Source: an uncultured Bacteroides sp.
Lineage (GTDB): Bacteria; Bacteroidota; Bacteroidia; Bacteroidales; Bacteroidaceae
Length of the DNA: 64,000 bases
Reading direction: 5' to 3'
Assembly: GCF_963675905.1 (NCBI RefSeq)
Contig: NZ_OY780936.1
Coordinates: forward strand, 2,923,946 to 2,987,945
Shown here piece by piece: positions 42,511 to 52,439 of the stretch; position 1 is the stretch's first letter; every line of letters begins with the position of its first letter. The notes beneath the pieces are model-generated. The model was not told the origin of the DNA. It worked only from the letters and a program-made list of their open reading frames with translations, and did no database searches. The translations under genes and the position numbers were made by a program.

Positions 42511-43593
42511 ATGACAAACAGCAATAATTATTGTGTAATCATGGGTGGAGGTATAGGAAGTCGTTTCTGGCCTTTCAGTCGTAAAAGTCTCCCCAAACAA
42601 TTTCTTGATTTTTTTGGAACAGGACGTTCTCTACTACAACAAACTTATGATCGTTTCAGCAAAATTATACCTGCAGAAAACATATTTATTGTAACCAATG
42701 ATTTATACTCTTCGTTGGTTAAGGAACAACTACCACAGTTATCACAAGATCAAATCTTATTAGAGCCAACTCGCAGAAACACAGCGCCTTGCATTGCATG
42801 GGCGTCATATCATATTCAGGCTATAAATCCAAATGCGAATATAATAGTAGCTCCATCCGACCATCTGATTTTAAAAGAAGGTGAATTCCTGGAAGCTATA
42901 GAAAAAGGCTTGAAATTTGCAGCCAATTCTAACAACCTGCTTACATTGGGTATCAAACCTAACAGACCAGAAACTGGTTATGGCTACATTCAGATTGACG
43001 AGCAAAAAGACGGTGATTTTCATAAAGTAAAAACATTTACAGAAAAGCCTGAATTAGAGCTCGCTAAGGTTTTTTTGGAAAGCGGTGAATTCTACTGGAA
43101 CTCGGGTCTATTTATCTGGAATGTAAATTCTATATTAAAAGCGTTCAATGAACTCTTACCCGAATTAGTAGCCAAACTATCAGTCGGCAATAACATTTAT
43201 GCAACCGAGAATGAGAAAGCATTTATTGATGAAAATTTCCCGGCATGCCCTAATATCTCAATAGACTTTGGAATAATGGAGAAAGCAGACAATGTTTATG
43301 TTTTAATGGGTGATTTTGGATGGTCAGATCTTGGAACATGGGGATCACTCTATGATTTATCATCAAAAGACGAAAACAATAATGTTTCTCTTAAATGTGA
43401 GACATTAATGTACAACTGCAAAAATAACATTGTTGTATTACCAGAGGGAAAATTGGCAGTGCTTCAGAATATGGAAGATTATTTAATTGCAGAATCAGAT
43501 AACGTTTTGTTAATCTGCAAGAAAGATGAAGAACATGCTATACGTAAGTTTGTAAACGATGCCCAAATAAAGATGGGCGAAGATTATATTTAA
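42511..43593 (+). CDS. manC: Mannose-1-phosphate guanylyltransferase
   Basis: 360 residues, GDP-mannose pyrophosphorylase. The N-terminal nucleotide-binding signature is clear (VIMGGGIGSRFWPFSRKSLPKQFLDF), then VAPSDHLI and the FTEKPELELA motif. Makes GDP-mannose from mannose-1-phosphate and GTP for capsule, glycoprotein and fucose synthesis. No C-terminal isomerase domain, so it is a single-function enzyme. Convergent with the HIT gene across a shared terminator. Confidence 0.96.
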   Translation: MTNSNNYCVIMGGGIGSRFWPFSRKSLPKQFLDFFGTGRSLLQQTYDRFSKIIPAENIFIVTNDLYSSLVKEQLPQLSQDQILLEPTRRNTAPCIAWASYHIQAINPNANIIVAPSDHLILKEGEFLEAIEKGLKFAANSNNLLTLGIKPNRPETGYGYIQIDEQKDGDFHKVKTFTEKPELELAKVFLESGEFYWNSGLFIWNVNSILKAFNELLPELVAKLSVGNNIYATENEKAFIDENFPACPNISIDFGIMEKADNVYVLMGDFGWSDLGTWGSLYDLSSKDENNNVSLKCETLMYNCKNNIVVLPEGKLAVLQNMEDYLIAESDNVLLICKKDEEHAIRKFVNDAQIKMGEDYI

Positions 43594-43605
43594 AATATCA
43601 ACTAT

Positions 43606-43649
43606 AAAAAAAGAATGCGCGTGATTATAATCATGCGCATTCTTTTTTT
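43606..43649. terminator. Bidirectional terminator between manC and the HIT gene
   Basis: 15-bp stem with A- and T-runs on both sides (43606-43620 with 43635-43649). It overlaps the last two bases of the HIT open frame. Confidence 0.9.
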
Positions 43650-44061
43650 ATAAATCGACCTTATTGTTCTCCCAAGCTGTTTTAATAGCAGAAGCTATCG
43701 CAACGAATTCTTCGTCAGACAGTTTTTGTTTAGGATTTGAAATAACCATATCTGACTCCTTGTTAATTGGAATAAGATGAATGTGAGCGTGAGGAACCTC
43801 CAGTCCCATTACTGCAACACCAACTCTTTTACAAGGAATAGCTTTCTCAATAGCCTTAGCTACACTTTTTGCAAAAAGGTGCATAGCTGCCAATTCTTCA
43901 TCTTCAATATCAAAAATATAATCTACTTCACGTTTAGGAATAACTAATGTATGTCCCTTAACCAAAGGATTTATATCAAGGAAAGCAAAGAATTTATCGT
44001 TCTCAGCTATTTTATAGCTAGGTATCTCGCCCGCTGCAATTTTACTAAATATTGTCGCCAT
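43648..44061 (-). CDS. HIT family nucleotide-binding protein
   Basis: 137 residues with the histidine triad HAHIHLIPI (His91, 93, 95) and the upstream KGHTLVIPKREVDYIFD segment. HIT hydrolases act on adenosine-5'-phosphoramidate or dinucleoside polyphosphates. Lies 14 bp after greA and is co-transcribed with it, an arrangement common in Bacteroidetes. Confidence 0.94.
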   Translation of the reverse strand: MATIFSKIAAGEIPSYKIAENDKFFAFLDINPLVKGHTLVIPKREVDYIFDIEDEELAAMHLFAKSVAKAIEKAIPCKRVGVAVMGLEVPHAHIHLIPINKESDMVISNPKQKLSDEEFVAIASAIKTAWENNKVDL

Positions 44062-44075
44062 CGTTCTATTGAAAT

Positions 44076-44540
44076 TTAGAGAGAAATATTCATCACTTCA
44101 AGAGAAATCTTTCCTTGTGGAACTGTTATTTCTGCTATATCTCCTACTTTTTTTCCAAGAAGTCCCTTAGCAATCGGAGTTTTAACAGACAACTTGCCTT
44201 CTTTCAGATTAGCTTCGCTTTCAGAAACAATAGTGTATACCATCTTCATTCCGTTCTTAACATTCTTGAGTTCTACCTTATTCAGAATCTGAACAGAATC
44301 TGTCTTCAATTTAGACTCATCAATAATTTTAGCGTTGCCAACAATATTCTTCAACTGACTAATTTTCATTTCAAGCATACCTTGTGCTTCTTTTGCCGCA
44401 TCATATTCTGCGTTTTCAGACAAGTCACCTTTATCTCTTGCTTCACCAATCTGTCTTGAAATCTCAGGACGATTTACAGTTTCGAGAATTCTCAGTTCCT
44501 CAACTAATTTCTTGTAGCCTTCTTCTGACATATAAGCCAT
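44076..44540 (-). CDS. greA: Transcription elongation factor GreA
   Basis: 154 residues. N-terminal coiled coil (about 1-75) with the acidic tip region ARDKGDLSENAEYDAAKEAQ, and the C-terminal FKBP-like domain (SVKTPIAKGLLGKKVGDIAEI). Stimulates cleavage of backtracked transcripts by RNA polymerase. Unusually for this window, a good Shine-Dalgarno (AGGAGG) precedes the ATG. Confidence 0.97.
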   Translation of the reverse strand: MAYMSEEGYKKLVEELRILETVNRPEISRQIGEARDKGDLSENAEYDAAKEAQGMLEMKISQLKNIVGNAKIIDESKLKTDSVQILNKVELKNVKNGMKMVYTIVSESEANLKEGKLSVKTPIAKGLLGKKVGDIAEITVPQGKISLEVMNISL

Positions 44541-44616
44541 ATTAATCCTCCTATTTTAATTAATTAATAATATTCTTTTTAAGCAATAAGTAATTTAACG
44601 GTCATATAAACAAAAA

Positions 44617-44646
44617 AGAATTCCAACATAGATATGTCGGAACCCT
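44617..44646 (-). terminator. Terminator after the thioredoxin-like lipoprotein gene
   Basis: 10-bp stem (TTCCGACATA/TATGTTGGAA on the minus strand, with one G-U pair), 2-nt loop, followed by TTCTTTTTTG. About 105 bp past the stop. Confidence 0.65.
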
Positions 44647-44752
44647 CTTTCTATTTAAATACTTTGCAAAGATAAGATTTTAAATAACACATGTCAAGCA
44701 AATTGGTATGCTTTGTAACATGTTTTACATAAAAGTCCTATATATTAGCAAA

Positions 44753-45904
44753 TTAAAGAAGTTTTTGCAATCCAGATTCTATATTTTTAAGACTTTCAAA
44801 ACGTGAATTAAGCTCGTTATTCTTATTAATCAAGAACAGAGTAGGCACATTCTTTATATTATACAATGAAATATATCTTGATTGTGGTCCATCTTCATCA
44901 CGAACACAAATCCAAGGTAATTTGTCTGTTACTGTTTTCCAATAATGCTCGTCGGCATCTAAAGAAACCTGATATATCTGCAAACCTTTGGATGCATATT
45001 TATTGTACAGCTCACGTAAGTTAAGATTATGTTCAGCAGAAGCCTGACTCTGGTAAACTACAAAATCCAATAACACAACCTTACCTTTTAATTGACTTAA
45101 CTTCCGAGAAACGCCTTCTACATCTTTCAAATCAATATCTATTAATCCCGCTTCAGAAATCTTATTTATTGGAATTTGCAGCGTTTTTCGTTTCGCAGGT
45201 CTGGTATTCTTCAATCCCTTGATAACAACATTATATAAATTTTTTGTTCTTACAGCATTTGGATATGCATTGGTTAAACTTGTAGCCACAGCCTGGAAAC
45301 ATTTAATATCTTCCTTACTATTCATAGGGTCGAAAGCATAATAATCTCCAATTCTCTGAAAAAGTGCAAAATAAGCATAAGTCATATTAGGAGCAGCAAA
45401 AATATATTTAGTTTTCACCTTATCTTTATATCTGCTTATCATGCCAGAAACGCTATCCTGAAATATATCATTTGTAATCTTATTTTGTTGAGCATCTTTT
45501 ACTAGTCCATCAATTTTGTTTTGAAGATCAATCTGCATTAATGTCAGCTCTTTTATTTTTGCACAGTTCTCTGATCCAGTAATAGTATATCCGGTTGAAA
45601 AATCACCATATTTAGCATTAAGATCGATGGTCTCAGTGCTATCAACAGAAAAATTGACTACTTTCTCATCAATTCTCAATCGATAAAATTCCGGAGATTC
45701 CGGACGCAACTGTTTAAAACTAAATTCTCCATCACTTTTCAATTTAACAGAATCAAGTGCTTCAATTCCTTCAATGCCTGAAGCTTCAAGATACAACATT
45801 TTTCCTTCGGCATCAGATACAGTTCCTTTGATATTGAATTTGGGCTCTTTGTTACAAGATGCTAAAACAAGAGCTCCAAATATGAATAAACTAATTTTTT
45901 TCAT
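44753..45904 (-). CDS. DUF4369/thioredoxin-fold lipoprotein lacking the CxxC
   Basis: 383 residues. Lipobox with Cys17; an N-terminal DUF4369-type beta domain (about 22-110, FNIKGTVSDAEGKMLYLEASG); a helical linker; a C-terminal thioredoxin/TlpA fold (about 265-383) with LKGKVVLLDFV, then VSLDADEHYW and the cis-Pro loop NVPTLFLI. Where TlpA proteins carry WCxPC this one has VYQSQAS (283-289), so there is no redox pair. The family is periplasmic or outer-membrane attached; here a non-redox role, perhaps substrate or chaperone binding, is inferred. Own promoter and terminator. Confidence 0.85.
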   Translation of the reverse strand: MKKISLFIFGALVLASCNKEPKFNIKGTVSDAEGKMLYLEASGIEGIEALDSVKLKSDGEFSFKQLRPESPEFYRLRIDEKVVNFSVDSTETIDLNAKYGDFSTGYTITGSENCAKIKELTLMQIDLQNKIDGLVKDAQQNKITNDIFQDSVSGMISRYKDKVKTKYIFAAPNMTYAYFALFQRIGDYYAFDPMNSKEDIKCFQAVATSLTNAYPNAVRTKNLYNVVIKGLKNTRPAKRKTLQIPINKISEAGLIDIDLKDVEGVSRKLSQLKGKVVLLDFVVYQSQASAEHNLNLRELYNKYASKGLQIYQVSLDADEHYWKTVTDKLPWICVRDEDGPQSRYISLYNIKNVPTLFLINKNNELNSRFESLKNIESGLQKLL

Positions 45905-45950
45905 GATATAATTCTATAATTCGAACGGTTAATTTGTCATTAATGAGTTG

Positions 45951-45958
45951 CAAATATA
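45951..45958 (-). promoter_or_regulatory. -7 element TATATTTG of the thioredoxin-like lipoprotein gene
   Basis: Perfect TAnnTTTG on the minus strand, 46 bp before the ATG. Confidence 0.6.
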
Positions 45959-46075
45959 GCCTTTTTCACGTTTAGACAAAGCATTTACTTATCTACTTCT
46001 CTTTAAAAAACGAAAAAAAACGATTTTACAGTAACTTTTTCACTCATTTACACCGTCTTAGAAATAAGAAATATA

Positions 46076-46083
46076 TATCTTTG
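46076..46083 (+). promoter_or_regulatory. -7 element TATCTTTG of pnp
   Basis: Perfect TAnnTTTG, 39 bp before the pnp ATG. Confidence 0.65.
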
Positions 46084-46122
46084 CCATAATTTTGAAAGAA
46101 AGAAATAGATAAAACAATTTTT

Positions 46123-48258
46123 ATGATCAACCCAATTGTTAAAACAATCGAGCTAGGAGATGGAAGAACCATCACACTCGAGACGGGAAAATTGGCAAAA
46201 CAGGCAGACGGTTCTGTAATGCTTCGCATGGGTAACACCATGTTGCTAGCTACTGTTTGTGCCGCTAAAGATGCAGTTCCCGGAACAGATTTTATGCCCT
46301 TACAGGTAGAGTACAAAGAAAAATACGCAGCATTTGGCCGCTTCCCTGGTGGTTTCACAAAGAGAGAAGGTAGAGCTTCTGATTATGAAATCCTTACCTG
46401 TCGCCTTGTAGACCGCGCTCTACGTCCATTATTCCCAGACAACTACCATGCAGAAGTTTATGTAAACATTATCCTTTTCTCTGCAGATGGTGAAGATATG
46501 CCCGATGCTTTAGCAGGACTTGCTGCTTCTGCAGCATTAGCTGTTTCAGACATACCTTTCAACGGACCTATTTCTGAAGTACGTGTTGCACGTATCGACG
46601 GTAAGTTTGTTGTTAACCCAACTTTCTCTGAACTTGAAAAAGCCGACATGGATATCATAGTTGCTGCAACTTATGATAACATCATGATGGTTGAAGGTGA
46701 AATGAAAGAAGCTTCAGAAGCTGAACTATTGGAAGCAATGAAAGTTGCTCACGAAGCAATCAAAGTGCATTGCAAGGCTCAAATGGAACTAGCTGAAGCT
46801 GTAGGTTCAACTGTTAAACGTGAATATTGCCACGAAGTAAACGATGATGAACTTCGCAAAGCTGTTCATGAAGCATGCTATGATAAATCATACGCTATTG
46901 CAGCATCAGGAAATAGAAACAAGCACGAACGTGAAGATGCGTTCAATGCTATCCGCGATGAATTCAAAGCTCAGTTATCTGAAGAGGAATTAGCTGAAAA
47001 GGGAGCTTTGATCGACAAATATTATCACGATGTAGAAAAAGAAGCTATGCGTCGTTGCATTCTTGATGAAGGCAAACGTCTTGACGGAAGAAAGACTACC
47101 GAAATTCGCCCAATCTGGAGTGAAGTAGGTTACTTACCAGGACCTCACGGATCTGCGATCTTTACCCGTGGTGAAACTCAATCTCTGACTTCTGTTACTT
47201 TAGGTACCAAGATGGATGAGAAAATCATTGATAATGTATTGGCAAAAGGAAAAGAACGTTTCTTGTTACACTATAATTTCCCTCCATTCAGTACAGGTGA
47301 AGCAAAAGCTCAACGAGGCACAGGCCGTCGCGAAATCGGACACGGAAACCTTGCTCACATGGCTTTAAAAAATATAATCCCAGATAACTATCCTTATGTA
47401 GTTCGTGTAGTATCTGAGATTCTTGAATCAAACGGTTCTTCTTCAATGGCTACTGTATGTGCCGGAACATTAGCTCTTATGGATGCTGGTGTGAAGATTA
47501 AGAAACCAGTTTCTGGTATCGCAATGGGATTAATCAAGAATGCAGGCGAAGATAAATTTGCTGTATTATCTGATATCCTGGGTGATGAAGACCACTTAGG
47601 CGATATGGACTTCAAGGTTACAGGAACAAAAGACGGTATTACTGCTACTCAGATGGATATCAAGGTAGACGGACTTTCTTTTGATATTCTGGAACAAGCA
47701 CTGAGTCAAGCTAAAGAAGGTCGTATGCACATTCTTGGTAAGATGATGGAAACAATTCAAGAGCCTCGTGCTGACTTGAAAGACCATGCTCCACGTATTG
47801 AAACATTGATTATTCCTAAAGAATTCATTGGTGCAATTATCGGCCCTGGTGGAAAAATCATTCAAGGAATGCAGGAAGAAACTGGCGCAACTATCACTAT
47901 CGAAGAGATTGAAGGTGTTGGTAAAATTGAAGTTTCAGGAACAAATAAAGCTGCTATTGATAATGCAATGCGCTTAATCAAGGGTATTGTTGCAGTACCT
48001 GAAGTTGGTGAAGTTTATAAAGGCAAAGTACGCTCAGTTATGCCTTATGGTGCATTCGTAGAATTCCTTCCAGGAAAAGACGGATTACTTCACATCTCTG
48101 AAATTGACTGGAAACGTCTGGAAACAGTTGAAGAAGCTGGAATCAAAGAAGGCGACGAAATTGAAGTTAAGTTAATCGACGTTGATTCTAAGACTGGTAA
48201 GTTCAAACTTTCTAAGAAAGCTTTAATGCCACGTCCACCAAAGAAAGAAGATAAGTAA
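46123..48258 (+). CDS. pnp: Polyribonucleotide nucleotidyltransferase (PNPase)
   Basis: 711 residues, standard length. Two RNase PH domains (about 10-140 with [19 protein letters not shown], and about 320-540 with [23 protein letters not shown] and the [11 protein letters not shown] loop) flank a helical domain. KH domain about 560-615 ([20 protein letters not shown]) and S1 domain about 625-695 ([30 protein letters not shown]). Phosphorolytic 3'-5' RNA decay. Monocistronic with its own promoter and terminator. Confidence 0.97.
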   Translation: MINPIVKTIELGDGRTITLETGKLAKQADGSVMLRMGNTMLLATVCAAKDAVPGTDFMPLQVEYKEKYAAFGRFPGGFTKREGRASDYEILTCRLVDRALRPLFPDNYHAEVYVNIILFSADGEDMPDALAGLAASAALAVSDIPFNGPISEVRVARIDGKFVVNPTFSELEKADMDIIVAATYDNIMMVEGEMKEASEAELLEAMKVAHEAIKVHCKAQMELAEAVGSTVKREYCHEVNDDELRKAVHEACYDKSYAIAASGNRNKHEREDAFNAIRDEFKAQLSEEELAEKGALIDKYYHDVEKEAMRRCILDEGKRLDGRKTTEIRPIWSEVGYLPGPHGSAIFTRGETQSLTSVTLGTKMDEKIIDNVLAKGKERFLLHYNFPPFSTGEAKAQRGTGRREIGHGNLAHMALKNIIPDNYPYVVRVVSEILESNGSSSMATVCAGTLALMDAGVKIKKPVSGIAMGLIKNAGEDKFAVLSDILGDEDHLGDMDFKVTGTKDGITATQMDIKVDGLSFDILEQALSQAKEGRMHILGKMMETIQEPRADLKDHAPRIETLIIPKEFIGAIIGPGGKIIQGMQEETGATITIEEIEGVGKIEVSGTNKAAIDNAMRLIKGIVAVPEVGEVYKGKVRSVMPYGAFVEFLPGKDGLLHISEIDWKRLETVEEAGIKEGDEIEVKLIDVDSKTGKFKLSKKALMPRPPKKEDK

Positions 48259-48280
48259 TTAAATACTTCCTTATATAACG

Positions 48281-48314
48281 AAAGGGGTTGTTCAAAATGA
48301 ACAACCCCTTTTTT
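48281..48314 (+). terminator. Terminator after pnp
   Basis: 14-bp stem AAAGGGGTTGTTCA and complement, 3-nt loop, then TTTTT. Confidence 0.92.
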
Positions 48315-48399
48315 ATGCTTTTCCGGGTCTCCTCTAAATCTGTTTTCAAAGATTCATTTCCCGGAAATTTAATTTTAGTTTTGACAATAATACCTTCGC

Positions 48400-49812
48400 T
48401 TACTTAGTCAATTCATAGAGCCGAAGAACCGATGGTTGAGGAAGTTTACCTGTTCGTTTCTGATCACGATTAGGCGACAGAGCCTCCCAGCGAAGTATAT
48501 ACTGACTGTTCTTTTTGCTAGCTCCTGAATCTTTTATCTTATAAACCAACATGCCCGGAAATGCAGAATCCGGAGTCTCCATCTCTTTTGGATAAACAGA
48601 AGGAATAGGTTCTTCACCTAAAGGAGCAAATTTACTCTCACTGGCAATAATCTGAGCATCTTTCAAGTTAAGTCGATGATATCCCATTGTTACCTTTCCG
48701 TCTTTCACAACAGGAGCATCAATTAATAACTCATTGACAATAGTTCCACCACCTTTGAAATCCCAACGGTAATCCCAGTTGGTTTGCTTTACTGAATTCC
48801 ACTTTCCACCTTCATTGCGTGATAAGTAAAGCTGTGTATTCCCTTTATCATCATATTTATGATAACCAATCATTACCCGATTAGAAGAATCAAAACCGAG
48901 CTTTATTCCTATGTTAATAAGACCACTTCTCTCAGGTGTAGCATCAACAACCAGACAACTATCTTTCAATGTGATCGGAAAACCAGCTTTCTCTCCATTT
49001 ACACTTTCCCAGTGAATAAGATCTTTGCTACGTGCATAAGAGAGCGTATGATTACTTGAGCAATCAGGAGTTTCTCGCCACACCCATAATAAATGGAAAT
49101 ATCCATCCGGACCAAGAATTGGTCCCTGCATATAGGCATTTCGTTCTCCCTCACCATCAATTAAAGGTTTATCAATAAGTCTGCTCCAGGTTTGAGAAGA
49201 TACATTCAACTCATTAAACACTTCATATCCATTGCCACTACGACCATATCGATAATGAAAAAGAGTTTCACCTTTCGGACCATACATAAACTCCGGATAA
49301 GTAGTAACATCCTCTTCCTTCCCCGTCATCTTATGAAGAGCCTGAATAGAAGTTATATCCCAAGGTTTAGCACTTTTAAAATAAACAAGAGGAGAAGAGT
49401 GCATATTTCCTACTACATGAATATATCCGGCTTCATCCACAAGTAATGAGATGTAATTATGACTATCCCAAGGCACTTTTGTATCCAAGGACTTATAACT
49501 CCACTTTTTCTGATTCAGCTTACGGGAAGCCACAACCATCTGATGAGTAGTATCATAGTAAGCCACATACTGATAATTGCCCTTAGTATAAAGAGCAAAG
49601 TTCACCGGAAAATCAGCCGGGACTTTTGCTATATCTACAACTCTTTTAATCTTTAATTTACCCTGTTCAGCTACTTTCGACTGATTCAAATGAGCCGCTT
49701 TTGCAGTAGCTAAAAGAACAGCCCCCTCAAAAGAGGAAGCTGTTTGAGCCGTTGCTGATATTACAGCGGCAAATAATAAGGTCGAATATAGAATTCGTTT
49801 AATACCCATCAT
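48400..49812 (-). CDS. BNR_4 beta-propeller exported protein, possible lyase or rhamnosidase
   Basis: 470 residues with a signal peptide (KRILYSTLLFAAVISATAQ). The seven-bladed-propeller type BNR_4 pattern is visible (DSHNYISLLVDEAGYIHVVGNMHSSPLVYFKS, GPKGETLFHYRYGRSGNGYEVFN, QGPILGPDGYFHLLWVWRETP). This fold includes PL24/PL25 ulvan lyases and the GH145 (now PL42) group acting on rhamnose-glucuronate caps of arabinogalactan. His118, His138 and Tyr187 sit in places that could be the active site of that superfamily. The activity is inferred. Directly follows GH51 (5 bp), so arabinogalactan side chains are a likely target. Confidence 0.7.
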   Translation of the reverse strand: MMGIKRILYSTLLFAAVISATAQTASSFEGAVLLATAKAAHLNQSKVAEQGKLKIKRVVDIAKVPADFPVNFALYTKGNYQYVAYYDTTHQMVVASRKLNQKKWSYKSLDTKVPWDSHNYISLLVDEAGYIHVVGNMHSSPLVYFKSAKPWDITSIQALHKMTGKEEDVTTYPEFMYGPKGETLFHYRYGRSGNGYEVFNELNVSSQTWSRLIDKPLIDGEGERNAYMQGPILGPDGYFHLLWVWRETPDCSSNHTLSYARSKDLIHWESVNGEKAGFPITLKDSCLVVDATPERSGLINIGIKLGFDSSNRVMIGYHKYDDKGNTQLYLSRNEGGKWNSVKQTNWDYRWDFKGGGTIVNELLIDAPVVKDGKVTMGYHRLNLKDAQIIASESKFAPLGEEPIPSVYPKEMETPDSAFPGMLVYKIKDSGASKKNSQYILRWEALSPNRDQKRTGKLPQPSVLRLYELTK

Positions 49813-49817
49813 CTTAA

Positions 49818-51359
49818 TTAAATTATCTCCAATACAACAATCGACTTAGCTGGCATCTTCACCTTTAAGCCTTGTTTAGTAATTTTTGCATCCTTAAATT
49901 CCTTTGGCTGAACCTTTTCAGGAGCACCAAATTCATTATAATCATCTACCTCTTTAGAAGTAAGGATACGGCCACTTACCTTCGCAGCTTTTAATGAAGG
50001 AATATTAATATCCACTTCTTCAGCATTGTCAATATCTGGATTTGCAATTGTTATATGTATAGTTCCCTTAGCATCTTTAGACGCAGAAGCACTCAACATA
50101 GGAACCGCACGATTCTTTTCTAGTTTCATTGTATCACAAGAAAGAGTAAGCGGAAGGTAAGTAGCATCCTGATGTACTTTATACATATCAAATACATAGT
50201 AAGTTGGAGTAAGCACCATTTGCTTTCCTTTGGTGAGAATCATTGACTGAAGCACATTAACAACCTGAGCAATATTAGCCATTTGAATACGATCACCATA
50301 TTTATTAAATACATTCAAGGTAAGAGCAGCTACAAAAGCGTCACGCAAAGTATTCTGTTGAAAAAGGTGTCCAGGATTTGTACCCGGTTCTACATCCCAC
50401 CAAGTTCCCCATTCATCGACCATCAATCCAATTTTCTTCTTTGCATCATATTTATCCATGATAGCAATGTGCTTCTTCACAACATCCTCTATTTCCAAAC
50501 ATTTGCCTAGAGTCCAGTAGTAATCATCCTTTGAGAATTTAGTAGCAGAACCTTTGCTTCCATCCCATCCTTTCACAGTATAATAATGAAGAGACACGCC
50601 ATCCATCTTATTACCAATTTTCTTCATCAGAGTCTCTGTCCAGTCATAATCATAATCACTGGCACCACTGGCAATCTTGAACAACTTATTATCGTCATAA
50701 TTTCTGCAATAAGTAGAATAACGACGGTACAAATCAGCATAATAAGCAGGTTCCATGCTTCCTCCGCAACCCCAGCTTTCGTTTCCTACACCCAGGAACT
50801 TAACTTTCCAGGCTTTGTCACGACCATTTTTACGACGAAGATTAGCCATAGGACTATCGCCATCGGAAGTCATGTATTCCACCCATTTTGCAAGTTCTTC
50901 CACAGTACCACTACCTACATTTCCACTAATATAAGGTTCACAGCCCAGCAGTTCGCAAAGATTAAGGAACTCGTGTGTACCAAAGCTATTATCTTCTATT
51001 GTACCTCCCCAGTTATTATTAACCATCTTAGGACGATTCTCTTTAGGCCCGATACCATCCGTCCAGTGATATTCATCGGCAAAGCATCCACCCGGCCAAC
51101 GAAGATTTGGAATCTGTAAATTCTTTAAAGCGCCCAACACATCTGTACGATAACCTTTCGTGTTTGGAATATCAGAATTTTCCCCTACCCAAAGTCCACC
51201 ATAGATACAACTGCCAAGGTGTTCGGCAAAATGGCCGTAAATGTGTTTACTGATTTTTTGTGTTCCTTGTTCAGGATTAATTTCGATTGTAGCTTTCTTC
51301 TGCGCGGAAAGAGATAAGCTTGCGGCAAGCAAAGTGCCTAAAAGAAGCGATTTCCTCAT
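49818..51359 (-). CDS. GH51 alpha-L-arabinofuranosidase
   Basis: 513 residues with signal peptide ([17 protein letters not shown]). GH51 signatures: [35 protein letters not shown], acid/base Glu194 in GNESWGCGG and nucleophile Glu316 in [10 protein letters not shown] beta-sandwich C-terminus follows. It releases arabinofuranose from arabinan, arabinoxylan or arabinogalactan. First gene of a two-gene operon with the BNR_4 gene. Confidence 0.95.
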   Translation of the reverse strand: MRKSLLLGTLLAASLSLSAQKKATIEINPEQGTQKISKHIYGHFAEHLGSCIYGGLWVGENSDIPNTKGYRTDVLGALKNLQIPNLRWPGGCFADEYHWTDGIGPKENRPKMVNNNWGGTIEDNSFGTHEFLNLCELLGCEPYISGNVGSGTVEELAKWVEYMTSDGDSPMANLRRKNGRDKAWKVKFLGVGNESWGCGGSMEPAYYADLYRRYSTYCRNYDDNKLFKIASGASDYDYDWTETLMKKIGNKMDGVSLHYYTVKGWDGSKGSATKFSKDDYYWTLGKCLEIEDVVKKHIAIMDKYDAKKKIGLMVDEWGTWWDVEPGTNPGHLFQQNTLRDAFVAALTLNVFNKYGDRIQMANIAQVVNVLQSMILTKGKQMVLTPTYYVFDMYKVHQDATYLPLTLSCDTMKLEKNRAVPMLSASASKDAKGTIHITIANPDIDNAEEVDINIPSLKAAKVSGRILTSKEVDDYNEFGAPEKVQPKEFKDAKITKQGLKVKMPAKSIVVLEII

Positions 51360-51413
51360 GTCTTTAAAAGTATTAAATATATTTATAATGATATCATAAC
51401 AAATTATACATTA

Positions 51414-51421
51414 CAAATATA
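51414..51421 (-). promoter_or_regulatory. -7 element TATATTTG of the GH51 operon
   Basis: Perfect TAnnTTTG on the minus strand, 54 bp before the GH51 ATG. Confidence 0.6.
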
Positions 51422-51544
51422 ACTACTTTCAACCAATATATGGTTCAAATAAGGAGCATTTGAGTAGACAAATGTATCAAAAGCACAAATTTAATCGATT
51501 ATTAGTTGCTTTATAAGCACTGCTATTTTGTGATAGATAAAAAA

Positions 51545-51569
51545 TTAGCGAGATTGTTTATCTCGCTAA
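51545..51569 (-). terminator. Terminator after the 81-residue gene
   Basis: 10-bp perfect stem TTAGCGAGAT/ATCTCGCTAA, 5-nt loop, then TTTTTT on the minus strand; 11 bp past the stop. Confidence 0.88.
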
Positions 51570-51579
51570 CAAAATATAA

Positions 51580-51825
51580 CTAAGCCTTCCTGGCTCTTCG
51601 CCCAGCACATGCCTGCATGTTGGTTTTTCCTGGTTTAAAGAATGCCTGTCTGATTGCTTTCTCAAAACTTTCATGCATGCTTGATTTACCAAATTTAGGA
51701 ATCACCGGTTTGGTTGTTTTTCCTGGTTCGGGAAGGACAGATCTCGGCATTTTTTCTCCCCCAAAGTTCGGCAATATCCTGGTAATGAATTTCCCGAGAT
51801 TGCTCATCTTCGATTTTTTCTCCAT
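51580..51825 (-). CDS. Small basic protein with PxxGK repeats
   Basis: 81 residues, not recognised. Four degenerate copies of a Pro-x-x-Gly motif run through it (LPNFGGEKM, LPEPGKTTK, IPKFGKSSM, KPGKTNM), and it ends in ACAGRRARKA. Net charge strongly positive, no membrane helix, no signal. A strong terminator directly downstream supports a real transcribed gene. The upstream ATAAATAC/GTATTTAT hairpin (51844-51863) may lie in its leader. Confidence 0.65.
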   Translation of the reverse strand: MEKKSKMSNLGKFITRILPNFGGEKMPRSVLPEPGKTTKPVIPKFGKSSMHESFEKAIRQAFFKPGKTNMQACAGRRARKA

Positions 51826-52017
51826 GATAAATTGAGTTTAAATATAAATACCCTTGTATTTATGTAACGCTCCTATTTTGCATTTGTTCGGTAAAAAGCT
51901 GATAAATTAAACCCGTCTGATATTATAAAAAAAGGAATATTTAACCGTTTTTACATTCATAAGCGGAGCAAATGCACTTTCTTTGCAGAGAAAGAATGAA
52001 GCATAAACATTATTTAA

Positions 52018-52428
52018 ATGAAGTTTAAAGTAAACAACAAGCAATTACTTCTCTTAGCTGGAATGGTATGGATAGTGGCCGGAATTAACATCTTAAGAAT
52101 TGGCATTCTCACATGGCTCACAGACTCCCAATGTTGGTTATTTAAAGCAGGAGAGGCAACCATTGTTTTCCTTCTCTTTTTCAATCTGATATTCAGAAGG
52201 CTATATATAAAACATACAAACCGAATTTGCAAGAAAGCCAATAATAACCATCTGCTTTCATTCTTCGATCTCAAAGGATGGATCATTATGCTTTTTATGA
52301 TCACCCTCGGAGTTACAGTCCGCAAGTTCCAACTCCTACCAAACTCTTTTATCTCGGTATTTTATACCGGACTCTCTACAGCTTTGATTATTACCGGTAT
52401 TCTATTTTTCCGCAAAGGTATCAGTTAA
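52018..52428 (+). CDS. Conserved small membrane protein
   Basis: 136 residues with four hydrophobic segments (about 10-28, 42-60, 86-104, 112-130) and the opening KVNNKQLLLLAGMVWIVAGINILRIGI. Basic loops between helices 2 and 3 point to the cytoplasm. I recognise it only as a conserved hypothetical inner-membrane protein; function unknown. Confidence 0.75.
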   Translation: MKFKVNNKQLLLLAGMVWIVAGINILRIGILTWLTDSQCWLFKAGEATIVFLLFFNLIFRRLYIKHTNRICKKANNNHLLSFFDLKGWIIMLFMITLGVTVRKFQLLPNSFISVFYTGLSTALIITGILFFRKGIS

Positions 52429-52439
52429 AAGTCAAAATC

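Noticed and set aside
50586-51119. 177-codon open frame antisense to the GH51 gene
   Set aside because: His/Ile/Thr-rich shadow product, overlapping a certain gene entirely.
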